Shown piece after piece: positions 1 through 7,386 of a stretch of 10,844 nt of DNA; position 1 is the first letter of the stretch, and each line of letters begins with the position of its first letter. Both the position numbers and the translations under genes were made by a program. The DNA is from JACMMS01 sp043758775. GTDB taxonomy: Bacteria; Pseudomonadota; Gammaproteobacteria; Burkholderiales; Methylophilaceae. Below the pieces are notes generated by a model that saw only the letters and a program-made list of their open reading frames with translations, was not told the DNA's origin and searched no databases. Location of the stretch: contig JAYVMU010000060.1 in NCBI GenBank assembly GCA_043758775.1, positions 1 through 10,844 on the forward strand, read 5' to 3'.

Positions 1-467
1 GCAATTTTATAAAGATGAGAGATTAAGCTGGCATATTTACGCTTGTTATTGTCACTACCTCCAATTTCCTCCATAAACGCTATAACATCTTTGGGTGTAA
101 CCATATAAAAACTTTTGGCAGCAAGTTTGGTTTTTTTCGCTTTATTAATGCGAGTAAGCTCTACAGCAGAACCTTTTTTAGCAGGCGTAACTTCTTTTTC
201 GTAGCGTTCTAAAGCTTGTTTGACAGTGTAGGTGCGGGATTCCCTTTTTTTTGCTCTCGCTTCGAAAATACGTTTTTCATCGACGTCCAGAGAACTTCCA
301 GCTCGTTGGAGATCTCTCCAAGTTCGCGCTTCTTCGATAAAATCGAAGACCTGAGAAACTTTGTGACCAGCAACCATCATTTTTACTTGGAAGCTATATT
401 CACCATACTGGTAGATGTTTTTATCTACCTTTTTCATCTGGACTTCGGGTGTTTTGTTGTGTAACAT
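1..467 (-). CDS. Tyrosine recombinase (phage-type integrase), N-terminal part, cut by window edge
   Basis: The minus strand is open for 155 codons from an ATG at 467 down to the window edge, with no stop, so the C-terminal catalytic domain lies outside. The visible protein starts MLHNKTPEVQMKK. It has a short N-terminal arm-type domain with aromatic strands (IYQYGEYSFQVKM, residues about 18-30). A lysine-rich helical stretch resembling the SAM-like core-binding domain of phage integrases follows at residues about 84-155 (TYTVKQALERYEKE, then VTPKDVIAFMEE). The catalytic R-H-R-Y residues cannot be checked here. The start is supported by a GAAAGA stretch just upstream and a promoter at 543-572. 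Its position beside a tRNA-Leu fragment fits an integrase of a genomic island or prophage that uses that tRNA gene as attachment site. A later start at codon 11 (437) is possible. Family assignment is by motif recognition, without a search. Confidence 0.82.
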   Translation of the reverse strand, partial: MLHNKTPEVQMKKVDKNIYQYGEYSFQVKMMVAGHKVSQVFDFIEEARTWRDLQRAGSSLDVDEKRIFEARAKKRESRTYTVKQALERYEKEVTPAKKGSAVELTRINKAKKTKLAAKSFYMVTPKDVIAFMEEIGGSDNNKRKYASLISHLYKI

Positions 468-497
468 TCGCAATCTTTCGAGCTTATTGTTGAAGTG

Positions 498-516
498 TTT
501 TCCAGAATTTTCCAGA
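498..516. repeat. Tandem 9-bp direct repeat in the integrase leader
   Basis: The sequence ttttccaga occurs at 498-506 and again at 508-516, that is, with a 10-bp period or one helical turn. It lies between the integrase promoter and its start codon. Such phased repeats beside an att site can be arm-type integrase, excisionase or repressor binding sites. This role is inference, and AT-rich chance similarity is possible. Confidence 0.4.
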
Positions 517-542
517 TAATTGACTGGTAAATGACCTAAACC

Positions 543-572
543 ATTATACAATAGAGCTTTAATGGTTGTAAA
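543..572 (-). promoter_or_regulatory. Sigma70-type promoter of the integrase gene
   Basis: Read on the minus strand, a -35 box TTTACA (567-572, 5 of 6 to consensus) is followed after 18 bp by a perfect -10 box TATAAT (543-548). Transcription would begin near 536 and give a leader of roughly 70 nt before the integrase ATG at 467. The -35 box lies only 5 bp from the tRNA-Leu fragment, so integrase bound at the attachment site could affect its own promoter. Confidence 0.65.
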
Positions 573-576
573 AGAA

Positions 577-633
577 TGGATTTAGGTTCCAGCGCCGTAA
601 GGCGTGAGAGTTCGAGTCTCTCCTTTCGCACCA
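577..633 (+). tRNA. tRNA-Leu(UAG) 3' fragment; probable attachment-site half
   Basis: This stretch holds the 3' part of a leucine tRNA. It includes the anticodon arm with loop tttaggt (anticodon TAG), the long variable arm (gcgcc-gtaa-ggcgt), a T arm with stem gagag/ctctc and loop ttcgagt, the 3' acceptor strand ctttcgc, discriminator A and an encoded CCA (631-633). The 5' acceptor strand (expected gcgaaag) and the D arm are absent upstream; the integrase promoter lies there instead. The fragment begins at the anticodon stem, a common crossover region for tyrosine integrases. It is best read as the chromosomal tRNA 3' half displaced by integration, with the functional tRNA at the other end of the element. 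It cannot make a tRNA alone. Confidence 0.88.
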
Positions 634-636
634 TCT

Positions 637-687
637 TTTTGAGCTTAAAGCCTTTTGAGCTTAAAGCTTTGTCATAAAAGCTTTATG
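637..687. repeat. Tandem 14-bp repeat plus small palindrome upstream of tig
   Basis: ttttgagcttaaag occurs at 637-650 and 653-666. It is followed by an inverted repeat with arms cataaa and tttatg around agc (673-687). No T-run follows the palindrome, so it is not a clear terminator for the tRNA. The stretch fills the gap between the tRNA-Leu fragment and tig. I see no convincing promoter here; the best -35-like hexamer is ttgtca at 669-674, without a good -10 partner. Confidence 0.5.
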
Positions 688-729
688 TCGTAAAGCTAAG
701 AGCTAAACTAAACTTTTAGGAATTACAGC

Positions 730-2034
730 ATGGCCGTATCTGTTGAAACAATCAGCAATTTAGAGCGCCGTATGACGGTTGCAGTGCCACTTAAGCCTTT
801 AGAGCTTGAAGTGAATCAACGCATTAAAGAGATTTCTAAAACTGCAAAATTATCAGGTTTTCGTACTGGTAAAGTGCCACTAAAAATGGTGGAGCAACAA
901 TACTACAATCAAGTCCGCGATGAAGTGTATTCAAAAGCGGTTGAAAGTAGCTTTGGTGCTGCAGCTGAAGAAAACAAGTTACGCGTGGCTGGATTCCCAA
1001 ATATCGAACACAAACCATTTGACGAAGCGACTGGTCAATTTGAGTATGTAGCAACTTTTGAAGTTTTTCCAGAAGTTGCAATTGGTAGTTTGAGCAAGGT
1101 TAAAATCGAAAGTCCTATCATTGAAGTGGCTGACGCTGATGTGCAGAAAACATTAGATGTACTTATTAAGCAGCGTGTTAGTTTTGAGCCGGTAAAACGT
1201 GCGGCTAAGAAGGGCGATCGTATTAACGTCGTATTCAAAGCGAGCATGGATGGCAAAGAAGTCGAAAGTACGAGCGAACAAGGCATCGATTTGGTTCTTG
1301 GCGAAGCTAGCCGCGTAACCATGTTTGATGATAACTTGATTGGCACAAAAGCTGGCGTGACTAAAAGTTTTGAAATTACTTATCCGGCAGACCATAATCC
1401 AGAACAGTTGGCTGGTGCAACAGTGAGCTATGAAGTCACTGTCAATAGTGTGGCGCAGCCGGTTTTGCCAGAAGTGGATGCTGAGTTCGCAAAAAGCTTG
1501 GGTGTAGATGATGGCAATGTAGACACCATGCGTGCAGAAGTGAAAGAAAGCTTGACGCAAGAAGTAGATAAGCGTGTTAAGGCTAAATTGAAGGAACAAG
1601 TATTTCAGGCCTTGATTGAAGAAGTGAACCTGGAAGTGCCTAGTTCTTTAGTGAATGTGGAAATTAACCGAATGATGCAGATGACTGCACAAAACTTGCA
1701 GCAACGCGGTGCCGATATGAGTAATATCAAGCTGGAGCCTGCAATGTTCCAGGACCAAGCCAAGCGCAGTACAGCTTTACGCTTAATTTTAGGTGAACTT
1801 GTGAATAAAAATAACTTACAAGCTAATGCTGAGCAAGTTCGTGCCATGGTAGATCAGTTTGCGCAAAGTTTTGAAAGCCCAGAGCAGGTTGCGGATTGGT
1901 ATTATGCTGATGTACAGCGTTTGGACGAACCTGCTGCGTTAGCAACGGAAGAAAATGTAGTGGCTTGGGTACTTGGACAAGCTAAAGTGACCAGCAAAAA
2001 AATCAAGTTTGATGACTTAATGGGAAATGCATAA
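730..2034 (+). CDS. tig: Trigger factor, ribosome-associated chaperone
   Basis: The 434-residue product has the usual trigger factor length. Trigger factor docks at the ribosome exit tunnel and shields nascent chains. The N-terminal ribosome-binding domain carries the signature GFRTGKVP at residues 43-50. An FKBP-like peptidyl-prolyl isomerase domain spans roughly 155-245, and an alpha-helical substrate-cradling domain follows to the C-terminus. The start ATG is preceded by a taggaa ribosome site about 10 nt upstream. It is the first gene of the block and lies 96 nt after the tRNA-Leu fragment, so a promoter normally upstream of or in the tRNA gene may have been separated from it by the integrated element. 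The FKBP-like domain has GEASRVTMFDDNL at 191-203, where the E. coli protein as I recall it has an IPGFE-containing active-site loop, so isomerase activity may be weak. Confidence 0.97.
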   Translation: MAVSVETISNLERRMTVAVPLKPLELEVNQRIKEISKTAKLSGFRTGKVPLKMVEQQYYNQVRDEVYSKAVESSFGAAAEENKLRVAGFPNIEHKPFDEATGQFEYVATFEVFPEVAIGSLSKVKIESPIIEVADADVQKTLDVLIKQRVSFEPVKRAAKKGDRINVVFKASMDGKEVESTSEQGIDLVLGEASRVTMFDDNLIGTKAGVTKSFEITYPADHNPEQLAGATVSYEVTVNSVAQPVLPEVDAEFAKSLGVDDGNVDTMRAEVKESLTQEVDKRVKAKLKEQVFQALIEEVNLEVPSSLVNVEINRMMQMTAQNLQQRGADMSNIKLEPAMFQDQAKRSTALRLILGELVNKNNLQANAEQVRAMVDQFAQSFESPEQVADWYYADVQRLDEPAALATEENVVAWVLGQAKVTSKKIKFDDLMGNA

Positions 2035-2039
2035 TCATT

Positions 2040-2678
2040 ATGAACAACTATCCGAATCATGATAATGTTTGGGAGCCACAAGGCCTAGGTTTGATTCCTA
2101 TGGTAGTGGAGCAAAGCGGTCGTGGCGAGCGTTCGTATGATATTTATTCGCGTCTACTAAAAGAGCGTGTGATTTTTCTAGTGGGTCCAGTCAATGACAT
2201 GACCGCTAACTTAATTGTCGCGCAATTACTGTTCTTGGAAGCAGAAAACCCAGATAAAGATATTTCTTTATATATCAATTCGCCTGGTGGTTCTGTCACC
2301 GCAGGAATGTCGATTTATGACACGATGCAGTTTATTAAGCCCGATGTCAGCACGCTTTGTATTGGTCAGGCAGCTAGCATGGGTGCATTCTTGTTAGCTG
2401 CTGGTGCTAAAGATAAACGCTTTAGTTTGCCAAACTCACGTGTCATGATTCATCAACCATCTGGTGGTTTTCAAGGACAATCAACGGATATTGCCATTCA
2501 TGCTAAAGAAATTATGTACTTACGTAACAAGCTCAATGGTATCTTAGCGCACCATACAGGCAGAACTGCTGAACAAATTGATCTGGATACTGAGCGTGAC
2601 AACTTTATGAGCGCTGAAGAGTCTGTTAGTTATGGACTGATTGATAAGGTGATTGCCAATCGCGGCGAAGCAGCCTAA
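2040..2678 (+). CDS. clpP: ATP-dependent Clp protease proteolytic subunit ClpP
   Basis: This 212-residue serine peptidase is the double-ring proteolytic chamber that works with ClpX. The catalytic triad is visible: Ser113 in GQAASMGAF, His138 in VMIHQPSGG and Asp187 in DTERDNFMSAEE. The three positions sit at a constant offset of 2 from the E. coli precursor triad (111/136/185). The glycine-rich SPGGSVTAG segment (81-89) is also present. A short N-terminal stretch before EPQGLGLIPMV is probably a removed propeptide. The ATG lies 5 nt after the tig stop, with a GGGA in the tig tail about 14 nt upstream as the only ribosome site, so translation may depend on coupling to tig. Confidence 0.97.
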   Translation: MNNYPNHDNVWEPQGLGLIPMVVEQSGRGERSYDIYSRLLKERVIFLVGPVNDMTANLIVAQLLFLEAENPDKDISLYINSPGGSVTAGMSIYDTMQFIKPDVSTLCIGQAASMGAFLLAAGAKDKRFSLPNSRVMIHQPSGGFQGQSTDIAIHAKEIMYLRNKLNGILAHHTGRTAEQIDLDTERDNFMSAEESVSYGLIDKVIANRGEAA

Positions 2679-2791
2679 GATTACTGAAGCCATTAAGGAT
2701 TAGCGGTTTCTCGGGTTTAGCTAGTGGTAGCCCAGTCGCAAGCATGGTTGTTTAATATTACTGCTAAAATTGAATTGATTAGGAATGCCGA

Positions 2792-4093
2792 ATGGCAACT
2801 AAAAAAGCTGAAGGTGACAAATTACTTTATTGCTCTTTTTGCGGAAAAAGCCAGCATGAAGTGAAGAAACTTATTGCTGGGCCGTCCGTCTTTATTTGTG
2901 ATGAATGTGTCGACCTTTGTAATGACATCATCGTGGAAGAAGTCCAAAGTGCACTCAGCTTAGCTGCTGTAGGTTCGCAAGATGGCGGCACGTCTGGTTT
3001 ACCATCCCCCAAAGAAATTTGTGCTAGCCTTGATCAGTATGTGATTGGCCAGGTGCAAGCCAAAAAAACGTTAGCGGTTGCTGTTTATAATCACTATAAG
3101 CGTCTTGGGCATCATCAAGCAACACAATCTAGTACTAAAGACGAAGTGGAAATTGCGAAAAGTAATATTTTACTCATAGGGCCTACAGGCTCAGGTAAGA
3201 CCTTACTCGCGCAAACGCTCGCCAAATTATTAGATGTGCCTTTTGTCATGGCAGATGCAACAACATTAACCGAGGCTGGTTACGTGGGCGAAGATGTAGA
3301 AAATATTATGCAGAAACTTTTGCAAAAATGTGATTACGACATCGAGAAAGCCCAGCGCGGTATTGTTTATATTGATGAAGTGGATAAAATTTCACGTAAA
3401 TCAGAAAACCCATCTATTACGCGTGATGTCTCTGGTGAAGGCGTGCAACAGGCACTGCTCAAGCTGATTGAGGGTACTATAGCTTCAGTGCCGCCACAAG
3501 GTGGCCGTAAACACCCTAATCAGGAATTTGTACAGTTAGATACCACTAATATTCTATTCATCTGTGGTGGCGCTTTTGATGGTTTGGATAAAGTTATTCG
3601 TCGTCGTTCAGAAAAAGGTGGCATTGGCTTTGGTGCGGAAGTTAAAAGCAAAGAAGATGTACGTCAAATCGGTGCGGTGTTGCGTGATGTAGAGCCGGAA
3701 GATTTAATTAAATTTGGTTTGATACCTGAATTTATTGGCCGTTTGCCAGTGGTCGCTACATTAGAGTCATTAGATGAAGCGGCACTCATGACCATATTGG
3801 TAGAGCCAAAAAACGCCTTAACTAAGCAATATGTTAAATTGTTTAAAATGGAAGGTGTGGATTTAGAATTCAGAGAATCTGCCTTGCTGTTAATTGCTAA
3901 GAAAGCCTTGGAACGTAAAGCTGGCGCGCGTGGTTTGCGGTCTATCATGGAGCACTCTTTGTTAGATGTCATGTTTGATTTACCTTCTATTAAAAACTTA
4001 ACTAAAGTTGTGATTGATGAAGGTACAATTCGTGGTGAAACGCCCCCGATTATGATTTATTCAGAAGAAAAAAAATTAGCGACTAACTCTTAA
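2792..4093 (+). CDS. clpX: ATP-dependent Clp protease ATP-binding subunit ClpX
   Basis: This 433-residue AAA+ unfoldase recognises, unfolds and feeds substrates into ClpP. The N-terminal zinc-binding domain has four cysteines (C14, C17, C36, C39). The AAA+ core has Walker A GPTGSGKT (130-137), pore loop GYVG (163-166), Walker B IVYIDE (191-196), the RKH loop (239-241) and a sensor-2 region GARGLRS (378-384). The IGF loop that docks onto ClpP is present (I278-G279-F280), so the partner interaction should be intact. The start is supported by an AGGA ribosome site 7 nt upstream. The 113-nt gap after clpP holds no clear terminator and no convincing promoter, so co-transcription with tig-clpP is likely. 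Confidence 0.97.
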   Translation: MATKKAEGDKLLYCSFCGKSQHEVKKLIAGPSVFICDECVDLCNDIIVEEVQSALSLAAVGSQDGGTSGLPSPKEICASLDQYVIGQVQAKKTLAVAVYNHYKRLGHHQATQSSTKDEVEIAKSNILLIGPTGSGKTLLAQTLAKLLDVPFVMADATTLTEAGYVGEDVENIMQKLLQKCDYDIEKAQRGIVYIDEVDKISRKSENPSITRDVSGEGVQQALLKLIEGTIASVPPQGGRKHPNQEFVQLDTTNILFICGGAFDGLDKVIRRRSEKGGIGFGAEVKSKEDVRQIGAVLRDVEPEDLIKFGLIPEFIGRLPVVATLESLDEAALMTILVEPKNALTKQYVKLFKMEGVDLEFRESALLLIAKKALERKAGARGLRSIMEHSLLDVMFDLPSIKNLTKVVIDEGTIRGETPPIMIYSEEKKLATNS

Positions 4094-4121
4094 GGATGAC
4101 TAGCTTAAGTCTGATAGCAAC

Positions 4122-4150
4122 TGGACTAGGCCTTAAATTACGATTATAAA
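4122..4150 (+). promoter_or_regulatory. Candidate sigma70 promoter of lon
   Basis: A tggact box (4122-4127, 4 of 6 to the -35 consensus) is followed after 17 bp by tataaa (4145-4150, 5 of 6). It lies in the 188-nt clpX-lon gap, about 130 nt before the lon start. The support is hexamer match and spacing only. Confidence 0.4.
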
Positions 4151-4176
4151 TTTTGGAAAATAATTAACAAATTGCA

Positions 4177-4204
4177 CTTGAACTATCAAAGAACGTTCCC
4201 AACC
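4177..4204 (+). promoter_or_regulatory. Possible heat-shock (sigma32) promoter of lon
   Basis: cttgaac (4177-4183) matches the CTTGAAA -35 element. After 13 bp comes tcccaacc (4197-4204), a partial match to the CCCCATNT -10 element. lon is a classic sigma32 target in proteobacteria, which makes the match more plausible, but the -10 half has three mismatches. Confidence 0.4.
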
Positions 4205-4281
4205 TATTCATCATAAGCAAGCTCGCTCTAACGTAATTTCTTACAGGTGAGTGACTTGCAAAGTTGATAAGAAAGTATTTT

Positions 4282-6732
4282 ATGACCGAACAATCTTTGC
4301 CTAAATTCACCACCGATGACGGTTTAATGCCACTATTGCCGTTGCGTGATGTCGTTGTTTATCCTCATCTAGTTATCCCTCTTTTTGTTGGACGCGAAAA
4401 ATCAGTCAACGCACTCGAAATCGCCTCAAATAACAATAAGCAGATTTTGCTGGTCGCACAAAAGTCAGCTAATAAAGATGAGCCTGATGCAGATGATTTG
4501 TATGATGTCGGTACTATCGCTACTGTATTGCAAATGCTGAAGCTGCCAGATGGCACAGTTAAAGTGTTGGTTGAAGGTTTACATAGAGCCAAAGTTTCAG
4601 GTTTTACTGAGACTGAGGAGTGTTTTGCTGCAAAAGCCGAGCAAATAGAAAATGCAAATGACGACGACAGCGAGATGCAAGCGTTGATGCGCACCGTTTT
4701 CACGCAGTTTGATCAATACGTTAAACTCAACAAAAAAATTCCACCGGAAATTTTAACGTCACTTGCCACGATTAATGATGCAGGACGTTTGGCGGATACT
4801 ATTTCAGCACATCTAACGCTAAAGTTAGAAGAAAAACAGAAAATACTAGAAATGTTCAGTGTAGTTGAACGCCTGGAACATTTATTGCATTTGATGGAAT
4901 CTGAAATTGATATCCTGCAAGTCGAGAAACGGATCCGTGGTCGCGTAAAACGCCAAATGGAGAAGAGTCAACGCGAATACTATTTGAATGAGCAAGTAAA
5001 AGCCATTCAAAAGGAATTGGGCGAACAAGATGAAAATGCAGATATCGATGAGCTAGAAAAACGCATTCAAGATGCCAATATGCCAAAAGAAGCTTTGCAA
5101 AAAGCCATGGCGGAGATGAAAAAGCTCAAAATGATGTCACCAATGTCAGCAGAAGCTGCGGTGGTACGCAATTACATCGAAACTTTGACTAATTTACCAT
5201 GGAAGAAAAAAACTAAAATCAGTAAAGATTTGGCAGCAGCAGTAGCTATTTTAGATGCTGATCACTACGGTTTGGAGAAAGTAAAAGAACGCATTGTTGA
5301 ATATTTAGCAGTGCAACAACGTGTCGGTAAGCTTAAAGCGCCTATCTTATGCTTAGTTGGCCCTCCTGGCGTGGGTAAGACTTCACTTGGCCAAAGCATC
5401 GCAAAAGCGGTCAATCGTAAATTTGTACGTATGGCGTTGGGTGGTGTTCGCGATGAGTCTGAAATCCGTGGCCATAGAAGAACTTATATAGGGTCTATGC
5501 CGGGTAAAGTCTTGCAAAGCATGGCTAAAGTGGGTGTTAAAAACCCATTATTTTTACTCGATGAAGTCGATAAAATGGGACAGGACATGCGTGGTGACCC
5601 TTCTTCCGCCTTGCTAGAAGTGTTAGACCCTGAGCAAAATCATACATTTGTCGATCATTACGTTGAAGTTGAGTACGATTTATCTGATGTGATGTTTATT
5701 GCAACGTCTAATAGTATGAATATTCCGCCAGCTTTATTAGATCGTATGGAAATCATCAGGCTTGCTGGTTATACAGAAGATGAAAAAATCAATATCGCTA
5801 TGCGCTATCTACTGCCTAAGCAATTAAAAGCACATGGCTTAAAAGATAGTGAAATTAGCGTTGCAGAATCAGCTATTCGCGATATCGTGCGTTATTACAC
5901 ACGTGAAGCGGGTGTGCGCCGCTTAGAGCAGGAAATTGCTAAGATTTGCCGTAAAGTCGTTAAAGATATATTAATGACTAAATCAGCTAAAGTCTCAGAT
6001 GAGGCGAAAGCTAGATCTACGAAAAAAATTAACGTGAGCTCTAAGAATTTGGACAAATATCTAGAAGTACGCCGTTATGACTTTGGCGTGGCTGCTAAGG
6101 AAAACCAAATTGGACAAGTGACAGGCTTGGCCTGGACGTCAGTAGGTGGTGAATTACTAACAATTGAAGCCGTAATGCTACCAGGTAAGGGTAAAACTAT
6201 TACTACAGGTAAACTAGGTGATGTGATGCAAGAGTCTGTGCAAGCCGCAATGAGTGTAGTGCGTAGCCGTGCTATACGTCTTGGTATAAGTGAAGATTTC
6301 TATGAAAAGAAAGATATTCATATACACTTACCAGAAGGAGCAACTCCAAAAGACGGACCAAGTGCAGGCATAGCGCTGACTACGGCTTTGGTTTCTGTCA
6401 TTACAGGTATCCCGGCGCGTGCGGATGTTGCCATGACGGGTGAAATTACCTTGCGTGGTGAAGTATTGCCGATTGGCGGTTTAAAAGAGAAGTTACTAGC
6501 AGCACATCGTGGAGGTATTAAAACCGTGCTTATTCCAGAATCAAATGTAAAAGACTTGGTTGAAATACCGGAGAACATTAAAAATGTTTTAGATATTCAT
6601 CCAGTACAATGGATTGATCAAGTATTGGAATTAGCGCTGGAGCGCATGCCACAAATTGCAACAGAAGTAGCGGCAGTGGCAGCAGTTGATGTTGAAAGTA
6701 GCTTAGAAACGACAGCCACGACGACACATTGA
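4282..6732 (+). CDS. lon: Lon protease (ATP-dependent, La)
   Basis: With the ATG at 4282 this encodes 816 residues, typical for bacterial LonA. A TTG at 4264 would add six residues and is less likely; an aagaaag purine stretch precedes the ATG. Lon degrades misfolded and regulatory proteins in the cytoplasm. Domains in order are an N-terminal substrate-binding domain (LMPLLPLRDVVVYP, residues 15-28), a coiled-coil region around 220-290, and an AAA+ module with Walker A GPPGVGKT (360-367) and Walker B FLLDE (424-428). The C-terminal protease domain has catalytic Ser694 in KDGPSAG and Lys737 in GGLKEK. The spacing of 43 residues equals that of the E. coli dyad (679/722). The last 25 or so residues are a low-complexity Ala/Val then Thr-rich tail. 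A separate promoter region precedes the gene. Confidence 0.97.
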   Translation: MTEQSLPKFTTDDGLMPLLPLRDVVVYPHLVIPLFVGREKSVNALEIASNNNKQILLVAQKSANKDEPDADDLYDVGTIATVLQMLKLPDGTVKVLVEGLHRAKVSGFTETEECFAAKAEQIENANDDDSEMQALMRTVFTQFDQYVKLNKKIPPEILTSLATINDAGRLADTISAHLTLKLEEKQKILEMFSVVERLEHLLHLMESEIDILQVEKRIRGRVKRQMEKSQREYYLNEQVKAIQKELGEQDENADIDELEKRIQDANMPKEALQKAMAEMKKLKMMSPMSAEAAVVRNYIETLTNLPWKKKTKISKDLAAAVAILDADHYGLEKVKERIVEYLAVQQRVGKLKAPILCLVGPPGVGKTSLGQSIAKAVNRKFVRMALGGVRDESEIRGHRRTYIGSMPGKVLQSMAKVGVKNPLFLLDEVDKMGQDMRGDPSSALLEVLDPEQNHTFVDHYVEVEYDLSDVMFIATSNSMNIPPALLDRMEIIRLAGYTEDEKINIAMRYLLPKQLKAHGLKDSEISVAESAIRDIVRYYTREAGVRRLEQEIAKICRKVVKDILMTKSAKVSDEAKARSTKKINVSSKNLDKYLEVRRYDFGVAAKENQIGQVTGLAWTSVGGELLTIEAVMLPGKGKTITTGKLGDVMQESVQAAMSVVRSRAIRLGISEDFYEKKDIHIHLPEGATPKDGPSAGIALTTALVSVITGIPARADVAMTGEITLRGEVLPIGGLKEKLLAAHRGGIKTVLIPESNVKDLVEIPENIKNVLDIHPVQWIDQVLELALERMPQIATEVAAVAAVDVESSLETTATTTH

Positions 6733-6773
6733 CGATTTATTTCGTTAATTTAAGCATATTAAGCACTAAAGCC

Positions 6774-6803
6774 TTGACACAGGCTTTTACCGCTTGATAT
6801 AAA
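6774..6803 (+). promoter_or_regulatory. Strong extended -10 sigma70 promoter of hupB
   Basis: A perfect -35 box ttgaca (6774-6779) is separated by 18 bp from tataaa (6798-6803). The -10 box is preceded by tga, giving an extended -10 (TG at 6795-6796). Transcription should start near 6810, about 50 nt before the hupB start. This is the best promoter in the window and fits the high abundance of HU. Confidence 0.8.
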
Positions 6804-6806
6804 GCT

Positions 6807-6840
6807 ATAACAGGATTTACCTGTTATTTTTAGAAATAAC
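6807..6840 (+). promoter_or_regulatory. Two overlapping, mutually exclusive hairpins in the hupB leader
   Basis: Hairpin 1 pairs ataacagg (6807-6814) with cctgttat (6820-6827) around a 5-nt loop and is followed by four more T residues, so it resembles a small intrinsic terminator. Hairpin 2 pairs gttattt (6823-6829) with aaataac (6834-6840) around ttag. They share gttat (6823-6827), so only one can form at a time. The ribosome site aagagggg (6844-6851) follows directly. Because the predicted start site falls inside hairpin 1, that hairpin may be incomplete in the transcript; the palindrome could instead be an operator. Confidence 0.5.
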
Positions 6841-6858
6841 ATTAAGAGGGGATTACAC

Positions 6859-7131
6859 GTGAATAAATCTGAGTTAATTGATGAAATTGCAAGTGCAGCA
6901 GGAATTTCAAAAGCAGCAGCGGCACGTTCTTTAGATGCAACTACAGCAGCAATTACTAAAGCACTTAAAAAAGATGATTTAGTAACTTTAATCGGTTTCG
7001 GTTCGTTCTATGTAGGTAAACGTGCGGCTCGAAATGGCCGTAACCCTCGTACTGGTGCAACAATTAATATCAAAGCTGCAAATTCTCCTAAGTTTAGGGC
7101 TGGTAAAGCACTTAAAGATGCTGTAAACTAG
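6859..7131 (+). CDS. hupB: DNA-binding protein HU (HU-beta type)
   Basis: This 90-residue nucleoid protein bends and compacts DNA as a dimer. The product matches the HU family along its whole length: N-terminal MNKSELIDEIA helix, GFGSF core at residues 46-50, and the beta-arm with NGRNPRTG (59-66), including Pro63 that intercalates into DNA in this family. The start is GTG at 6859, backed by a strong aagagggg ribosome site 7 nt upstream. Location directly after lon is the usual place for hupB in proteobacteria. A 10-bp hairpin begins 5 nt after the stop codon. Confidence 0.96.
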   Translation: MNKSELIDEIASAAGISKAAAARSLDATTAAITKALKKDDLVTLIGFGSFYVGKRAARNGRNPRTGATINIKAANSPKFRAGKALKDAVN

Positions 7132-7136
7132 CGTTC

Positions 7137-7164
7137 TTTCTTGATTGAGCAACTAATCAAGAAA
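7137..7164. terminator. Hairpin just after hupB; transcript 3'-end or stability element
   Basis: tttcttgatt (7137-7146) pairs perfectly with aatcaagaaa (7155-7164) around an 8-nt loop. No T-run follows on the plus strand, so it is not a canonical rho-independent terminator. It may protect the hupB mRNA end or allow partial read-through into tRNA-Val. Confidence 0.45.
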
Positions 7165-7208
7165 AAGCAGTAGTTTGTTAGTTTATTGGTAGGCTAAGAT
7201 TTAAGATA

Positions 7209-7284
7209 GGGTGCTTAGCTCAGTTGGTAGAGCGTCGCCCTTACAAGGCGAATGTCAGCGGTTCGACCCCGTTAGCACCCACCA
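7209..7284 (+). tRNA. tRNA-Val(UAC)
   Basis: A complete 76-nt cloverleaf is present: acceptor gggtgct/agcaccc, D arm with ttggtag, anticodon stem tcgcc/ggcga with loop cttacaa (anticodon TAC, 7242-7244), T arm with gttcgac, discriminator A and encoded CCA (7282-7284). It reads UAC as valine codons GUA/GUG. It follows hupB, as in related genomes. Confidence 0.97.
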
Positions 7285-7328
7285 AAAAATTAACAAAAAA
7301 AGAAGTCACCTCAATACATAGTAATTAG

Positions 7329-7362
7329 AGAGTGCTAGATTTTTATAGCACTCTTTATTTTT
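7329..7362 (+). terminator. Rho-independent terminator after tRNA-Val
   Basis: agagtgcta (7329-7337) pairs perfectly with tagcactct (7346-7354) around an 8-nt loop and is followed by ttattttt. It closes the hupB/tRNA-Val transcript. Confidence 0.85.
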
Positions 7363-7386
7363 GATGTAATGACCGTGCAACTAAGT

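Noticed and set aside
216..464. Plus-strand 82-codon ORF
   Set aside because: It is antisense to the integrase reading frame, which has recognisable domain features; the plus-strand product has none.
2679..2791. Promoter between clpP and clpX (ttgttt at 2748-2753, taaaat at 2765-2770)
   Set aside because: The spacer is only 11 bp and no other pair of hexamers fits.
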